This document shows, piece after piece, positions 4,438-7,772 of a DNA stretch of 7,772 nt. Positions within the stretch are counted from its first letter, which is position 1. Every line of letters begins with the position of its first letter. The notes under the pieces were generated by a model. The model searched no databases, was not told where the DNA came from, and worked only from the letters and a program-made list of their open reading frames with translations. The DNA lies in assembly GCA_031256815.1 (NCBI GenBank), contig JAIRPU010000059.1, positions 1-7,772 of the forward strand, read 5' to 3'. Source of the DNA: Spirochaetaceae bacterium (GTDB lineage Bacteria > Spirochaetota > Spirochaetia > Treponematales > Breznakiellaceae). Position numbers and translations under genes: made by a program.

Positions 4438-6642
4438 ATGAAAAACGAAAAATCACTTTTAAGAATGAATATCGTCATTACAGGCCATGTGGATCATGGT
4501 AAGAGTACACTGGTAGGAAGACTCCTTGCCGACACATTAGCGCTGCCGGAAGGCAAACTGGAAGCGGTTAAAGCGCATTGTAAAAAAAACGGGCGCGTTT
4601 TTGAATACGCATATCTTCTTGATGCGCTTGATGATGAGCAAAAACAGGGAATAACAATAGACAGCGCGCGCATTTTTTTTAAAAGCGCGGTGCGGGAGTA
4701 CATAATAATTGACGCACCCGGGCATATTGAATTTTTACGCAATATGCTTAGCGGGGCTTCGCGTGCAGAGGCAGCAGTACTTGTAATTGACGCAGCTCAG
4801 GGTGTGGCTGAAAACACGCGGCGTCATGGGCTTTTAATTTCGCTTCTGGGAATTTCCCGCATTATAATTGCAGTTAACAAGCTTGATTCATGTGCTTACA
4901 GTGAAGCTGTTTTTAAACAGATTGAAACTGAGTATGGCAGCTATTTAGCCGGTTTGGGTGTTTTTCCACAAGCTTTTGTACCGGTAAGCGCGCGCGCCGG
5001 TGTGAATATAACCAGGAAAAGCGCCGAAATGCCATGGTATAAAGGCCCTACATTGCTTGAAGCGCTCGATTCTCTGTCTGGGTTTAGTGAAACTCAAACT
5101 GATTCCGCGGCAGATACTCAGGCGGAATTTTTTGCAATGCCGGTGCAGGATATATACCGTTTTAGCGATGACGGCGATGAACGGCGGATTTATGCCGGAA
5201 CGGTAGTTTCGGGCAGTGTATCTGTTGGAGATGCCGTTTTATTTTTGCCTTCCGGCAAAGAGGCGCACATTAAATCTGTTGAAACATGGCATACCGCAAA
5301 AAAAACAAGCGTAAGCCGGGATGAAGCGGTCGGCTTTACTCTATGTGAAGAGCTTTATGTACGCCGTGGTGAAGTAATGTTTCGCGCCGTTAATACTACG
5401 CAGGATGTTCCCGGCACTGCCACTATTCTTAATGCGAATGTGATTTGGCTTGGTGAAAAACCGTTTGAACCAGGAAAAAAATATCTTTTAAAAATTGCCG
5501 CATTAAAAGTTGACGCGGAATTGATTAAAATTGAACGGTTTTTAGGCGGAGAACTTTCTGGAAACCGTATAGAAGATAACAGCAGTATGCTTTGCCGTAA
5601 TGACTGTGGAAGTGTTACGCTTAAACTTTCTAGTCCTGTAGTTTTTACTTCATTTTCGCTTAATGCAACTCTTGGACGTTTTGTAATTGTAGATGGTTAT
5701 GATGCAGCAGGCTGTGGTATTGTTATATCCGGTATGGATTCCAGGACAACTGTTAAACAAAAAATAATTGCAAATGATAATCCGCCGGATTATGCCGCAT
5801 TAAAAAAAGGCGGCTTTATGCGGCAAAGACAAAAGGACAGATTTTCGCTGCGTCTGCGTGTTGTTGGCGGACAGATGAATTCCAGGCAGCTTATGAAAAT
5901 AAGCGAGGCTGCAGAGCGCTTTGGCAAGGGGTATGTTCATTTTACAAGCAGACAGGGAGTTGAAATCCCGTTTGTTGCGCTTTCGGACATTGAAGCAATT
6001 AAAGCAGAGCTTGCAGACGGTGGTGTGGAACCGGGCGTTTGCGGCCCCAGAGTTCGTACGGTTACCGCCTGTCAGGGAAACGCCGTTTGTCCAAGTGCCC
6101 ATATAGAAACGAGCAAGCTTGCAGGCGCTCTGGACAGCCGGTTTTATGGCGTTGAACTTCCCCATAAATTTAAATTTGGCATTACTGGCTGCCAAAACAA
6201 TTGCCTTAAAGCGGAAGAAAATGACATGGGGATAAAAGGCGCGTTAAAACCAAATTGGCAGGATGAATCCTGCTCATTTTGCGGTGTGTGCGCGGCAGTT
6301 TGCCCTGCAAAAACTATAAAAATTGATAAAGAAAAAAAAGAACTAAGTTTTAATACAGAAAATTGTTCTAATTGCGGAAAATGTGTTTTGTCATGTCCTG
6401 AAAATGCCTGGAAAGGTGAATCGTGTTATGTACTGTCGTTTGGCGGTTCTTTTGGAAATGAAATAAAAACCGGATTTTCTGTACTGCCGCCTGTGTTTGA
6501 CGAAGAAAGTGTATTTTGCGCGGCGTCCGCTGCTTTAGAGTTTTATAAAAAACATGGAAAAAAAGGCGAGCGTTTTGGTAAAACCATTGCACGTGTTGGT
6601 ATTGATGAGTTCAAACGATTTATGTCTGAAAATTTTGTTTAG
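4438..6642 (+). CDS. CysN-type GTPase fused to siroheme sulfite reductase-like domain with two [4Fe-4S] motifs
   Basis: A 734-aa fusion. Residues 1-435 are a full CysN, the GTPase subunit of ATP sulfurylase whose GTP hydrolysis drives APS synthesis by CysD. Visible: G1 GHVDHGKST (16-24), the CysN signature FEYAYLLDALDDEQKQGITID (two overlapping parts, 55-75), G3 DAPGH (92-96), NMLSGASRAEAAVLVIDA, G4 NKLD (147-150), SAR (184-186), then EF-Tu-like beta-barrel domains. After a linker, residues 461-734 resemble AsrC/Dsr-like siroheme reductases: a ferredoxin-like half-domain (about 466-540), siroheme/[4Fe-4S] ligands C-x5-C (545, 551) and C-x3-C (585, 589), and two ferredoxin motifs CSFCGVCAAVCP (612-623) and CSNCGKCVLSCP (643-654). 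Such domains reduce sulfite to sulfide. CysN is usually alone or fused to CysC kinase, so this pairing is unusual. GAGG (4430-4433) precedes ATG 4438 by 4 bases. No cysD, cysH or siroheme gene is adjacent. Sulfite rather than nitrite as substrate is inferred from the CysN half. Confidence 0.92.
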   Translation: MKNEKSLLRMNIVITGHVDHGKSTLVGRLLADTLALPEGKLEAVKAHCKKNGRVFEYAYLLDALDDEQKQGITIDSARIFFKSAVREYIIIDAPGHIEFLRNMLSGASRAEAAVLVIDAAQGVAENTRRHGLLISLLGISRIIIAVNKLDSCAYSEAVFKQIETEYGSYLAGLGVFPQAFVPVSARAGVNITRKSAEMPWYKGPTLLEALDSLSGFSETQTDSAADTQAEFFAMPVQDIYRFSDDGDERRIYAGTVVSGSVSVGDAVLFLPSGKEAHIKSVETWHTAKKTSVSRDEAVGFTLCEELYVRRGEVMFRAVNTTQDVPGTATILNANVIWLGEKPFEPGKKYLLKIAALKVDAELIKIERFLGGELSGNRIEDNSSMLCRNDCGSVTLKLSSPVVFTSFSLNATLGRFVIVDGYDAAGCGIVISGMDSRTTVKQKIIANDNPPDYAALKKGGFMRQRQKDRFSLRLRVVGGQMNSRQLMKISEAAERFGKGYVHFTSRQGVEIPFVALSDIEAIKAELADGGVEPGVCGPRVRTVTACQGNAVCPSAHIETSKLAGALDSRFYGVELPHKFKFGITGCQNNCLKAEENDMGIKGALKPNWQDESCSFCGVCAAVCPAKTIKIDKEKKELSFNTENCSNCGKCVLSCPENAWKGESCYVLSFGGSFGNEIKTGFSVLPPVFDEESVFCAASAALEFYKKHGKKGERFGKTIARVGIDEFKRFMSENFV

Positions 6643-6678
6643 TTAAGACAGAAACACAATCGTCTAAAAACCGCTAAA

Positions 6679-6694
6679 CGGGCGGCCTTGCCCG
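6679..6694. repeat. GC hairpin downstream of the fusion gene
   Basis: CGGGC (6679-6683) and GCCCG (6690-6694) form a perfect 5-bp stem with a 6-nt loop, 36 bp after the fusion stop. There is no T-run on the + strand side. Read on the - strand it is followed by TTTAGCGGTTTTT, so it might weakly terminate - strand transcripts from the Rpn gene. Confidence 0.35.
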
Positions 6695-6747
6695 CTGACG
6701 GCTGGTGGTGGAAGCGCGTTTCGTGTGGCTTTGTTGACACAAGCCCG

Positions 6748-6764
6748 CGCCCGCCTGGCGGGCG
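6748..6764. repeat. Strong GC hairpin beside poly-G tract
   Basis: CGCCCGC (6748-6754) and GCGGGCG (6758-6764) are perfect 7-bp arms with a CTG loop. The right arm merges into the G12 run, so slipped alternative pairings are possible. Confidence 0.6.
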
Positions 6765-6775
6765 GGGGGGGGGGG
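6764..6775 (+). repeat. Homopolymeric G tract (G12)
   Basis: Twelve consecutive G between C6763 and C6776. Such tracts change length by slippage and are used for phase variation in Treponema and other host-associated bacteria. Here the tract is not inside a supported gene or an evident promoter. Its exact length could also be a sequencing artefact. Confidence 0.7.
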
Positions 6776-6998
6776 CACGGCCGATGGTGTGGCCGCGTCT
6801 GCTTAGCGGTGCAACGGCGTGGTTAGGTGCGGTGTAGACGCACAGGAGGGAGCTTTGGGAAACAGACCTTGCTGACAGGCAGCCCGCAAATGGCGCGGTC
6901 AGCGCGGGGGTTGCCGCCGAAATGGCGCGGCGCCGCTTATCGGTGCAGCGACTGACATATTCAAAGTGAAAAACTATAATCGTTAATATCAAAACCGG

Positions 6999-7772
6999 TT
7001 ATGATTTTGCATGATACTGCATGACGGTCTCAAGCGGCAGTTTAAGCGCTTCGGCAATTTGCCGCGGCTCTATGCCAAAAGCAAGCAGATTGCTAACAGT
7101 TTCTTCACGGCCTTTCATTAAACCTTTCGCCCAGCCTTCTTCACGACCTTCCGCACGGCCTTTAGTCCAGCCTTCCGCCAAACCCTCTTCACGGCCTTCT
7201 GCACGCTCAACTACAAGAGCGTCTTCCAGTTTCCATTCATTCATTAACATATTCACTACCTCCGAACCTTGCGTCTCCAAAAACGGTTTTAATATTCCAT
7301 TGGCTATACACCAGTTTATTGCCTCTTTCATCGCAGCCTTTTTATCATCATCAGAAAGCCGCCGCACCCCACCGGCAGCAGCAATGCGCGCCTCTATCTC
7401 CCTAACCTTGGCTATAAACACGCTATACCCTTCCAGCTTTTCACTCCTCTTTATCATTGATTCGTTATGCCCGCAATTTATATTGTATACCTTGACGCGC
7501 AGTTCCAAATCAGGCGGTGTATTAGCAGGCAGTCCAAGCGCTGCGGCATCCGCAAATGCGTCAGAGAGGTTTATAATCTGTTCGTCAGGATATTCTTCTA
7601 CTCCGTTATACAGAACAATACATTCAGGACGCGGTATTTCAAGTTTCTTTTTGCCATACAGGTTTTCTCCTGCGGTAATTTTCTCATATACCCTGGAGAG
7701 ATACATAAGAAGTCTAATAGCCATGTTTGGGTTTATTGTGCTTTGGTGTTCGATAAGGACGACAAGTTTATT
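6999..7772 (-). CDS. Rpn-family PD-(D/E)XK nuclease / putative transposase, N-terminus outside window
   Basis: The frame is open from the right edge to a TAA at 7001-6999, giving 257 visible residues. It begins NKLVVLIEHQSTINPNM, the E-x-Q part of the PD-(D/E)XK core (E8, Q10 of the visible part), followed by LLMYLSRVYEKI, typical of the Rpn (YhgA-like, recombination-promoting nuclease) family. The ATG at 7724 is internal and starting there would remove the catalytic strand. The upstream catalytic Asp is outside the window. The rest has the usual layout: IPRPECIVLYNG, a helical region, then a charged Gly-rich repeat and a short tail ending ALKLPLETVMQYHAKS. Rpn proteins cut DNA and promote RecA-independent recombination; in spirochaetes they occur in many copies. 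The C-terminal repeat is described separately. Confidence 0.92.
   Translation of the reverse strand, partial: NKLVVLIEHQSTINPNMAIRLLMYLSRVYEKITAGENLYGKKKLEIPRPECIVLYNGVEEYPDEQIINLSDAFADAAALGLPANTPPDLELRVKVYNINCGHNESMIKRSEKLEGYSVFIAKVREIEARIAAAGGVRRLSDDDKKAAMKEAINWCIANGILKPFLETQGSEVVNMLMNEWKLEDALVVERAEGREEGLAEGWTKGRAEGREEGWAKGLMKGREETVSNLLAFGIEPRQIAEALKLPLETVMQYHAKS
7110..7205 (-). repeat. Two 48-bp tandem units in the Rpn C-terminal region
   Basis: Within the Rpn gene two adjacent 16-codon units encode RAEGREEGLAEGWTKG (7205-7158) and RAEGREEGWAKGLMKG (7157-7110), followed by the start of a third (REE). Within each unit there is a finer x-E/K-G periodicity. Such E/K-G repeats near the C-terminus of Rpn proteins commonly vary in copy number between copies. 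Confidence 0.85.

Larger units (their letters stand above)
6643..6998. other. GC-rich non-coding island between the fusion gene and the Rpn gene
   Basis: About 300 of these 356 bases (roughly 6670-6950) are far richer in G+C than all flanking genes. The island contains a run of 12 G, several strong GC hairpins and imperfect repeats. GCTTAGCGGTGCAACG (6801-6816) recurs as GCTTATCGGTGCAGCG (6935-6950, 14 of 16 identical), AAATGGCGCGG occurs at 6888-6898 and 6920-6930, and CCGCTAA (6671-6677) is inverted as TTAGCGG (6803-6809). A - strand frame stays open across most of it from a TTG codon, but its product is Arg/Ala/Pro-rich without domain character and I take it as a by-product of composition. 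It may be a dispersed repeat, a remnant of a mobile element or a structured RNA; nothing here decides. Confidence 0.6.

Noticed and set aside
5800..6195. 131-codon - strand frame inside the fusion gene
   Set aside because: It is the antisense shadow of the siroheme domain, whose cysteine motifs are intact on the + strand.
6639..6992. 117-codon - strand frame across the GC-rich island
   Set aside because: It starts at TTG, is Arg/Ala/Pro-rich, crosses G12 and hairpins, overlaps the fusion stop and has no recognisable domain; openness is explained by GC-rich composition.
6999..7724. ATG 7724 as the true start of the Rpn protein
   Set aside because: The frame continues to the window edge through the E-x-Q catalytic motif, so the real start is outside.
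1..7772. tRNA or rRNA genes, CRISPR arrays, prophage attachment sites
   Set aside because: I saw no cloverleaf-like T-loop and anticodon patterns, no regularly spaced repeats and no rRNA-like segments when reading both strands by eye.

Overview
The window looks like a chromosomal segment of a spirochaete, most likely a Treponema-type host-associated species. The basis is an AT-rich coding style, the run rpoZ-miaA-tatD followed by a DnaJ-domain protein, an omega subunit starting MIFPLEELI that I recognise as treponemal in style, and an Rpn/PD-(D/E)XK 'transposase' of a kind abundant in these genomes. This assignment is inference from gene content; there is no rRNA or other decisive marker.

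Layout: (1) 1-102, the last 33 codons of an insertion-sequence transposase, with the element's right end somewhere just after it. (2) 160-3773, a + strand run of housekeeping genes: RNA polymerase omega (rpoZ), tRNA dimethylallyltransferase (miaA), a TatD-family metal-dependent hydrolase, a uracil-DNA-glycosylase-like protein and a J-domain protein with a spirochaete-style C-terminal part. miaA, tatD and the glycosylase-like gene are tightly spaced (13 bp and 1 bp gaps) and are probably cotranscribed. (3) 3778-4260, folK (folate pathway) on the - strand, convergent with the J-domain gene. (4) 4261-4437, a divergent intergenic region with a possible tiny - strand ORF, several short hairpins and a terminator-like hairpin facing the next gene. 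(5) 4438-6642, a 734-aa protein joining a complete CysN-type GTPase (regulatory subunit of ATP sulfurylase) to a siroheme sulfite-reductase-like domain with two ferredoxin-type [4Fe-4S] motifs. (6) 6643-6998, a GC-rich island with G12, strong hairpins and internal repeats, unlike everything around it. (7) 6999-7772, an Rpn-family nuclease on the - strand that runs off the right edge.

The most unusual item is the CysN-sulfite reductase fusion. It places an accessory subunit of the first step of sulfate assimilation (sulfate to APS) and the six-electron last step (sulfite to sulfide) in one polypeptide, while CysD and an APS/PAPS reductase are not encoded in the window. The fusion is one uninterrupted frame with all expected GTPase and cysteine motifs intact, so it does not look like decay or assembly error.

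Secondary points: an IS end sits directly against rpoZ, with a TTGACA element in the junction that may drive the gene; the glycosylase-like protein has divergent motifs; and both flanks of the fusion gene are non-coding stretches with unusual structure, one beside a mobile nuclease gene, suggesting a locally mobile segment.
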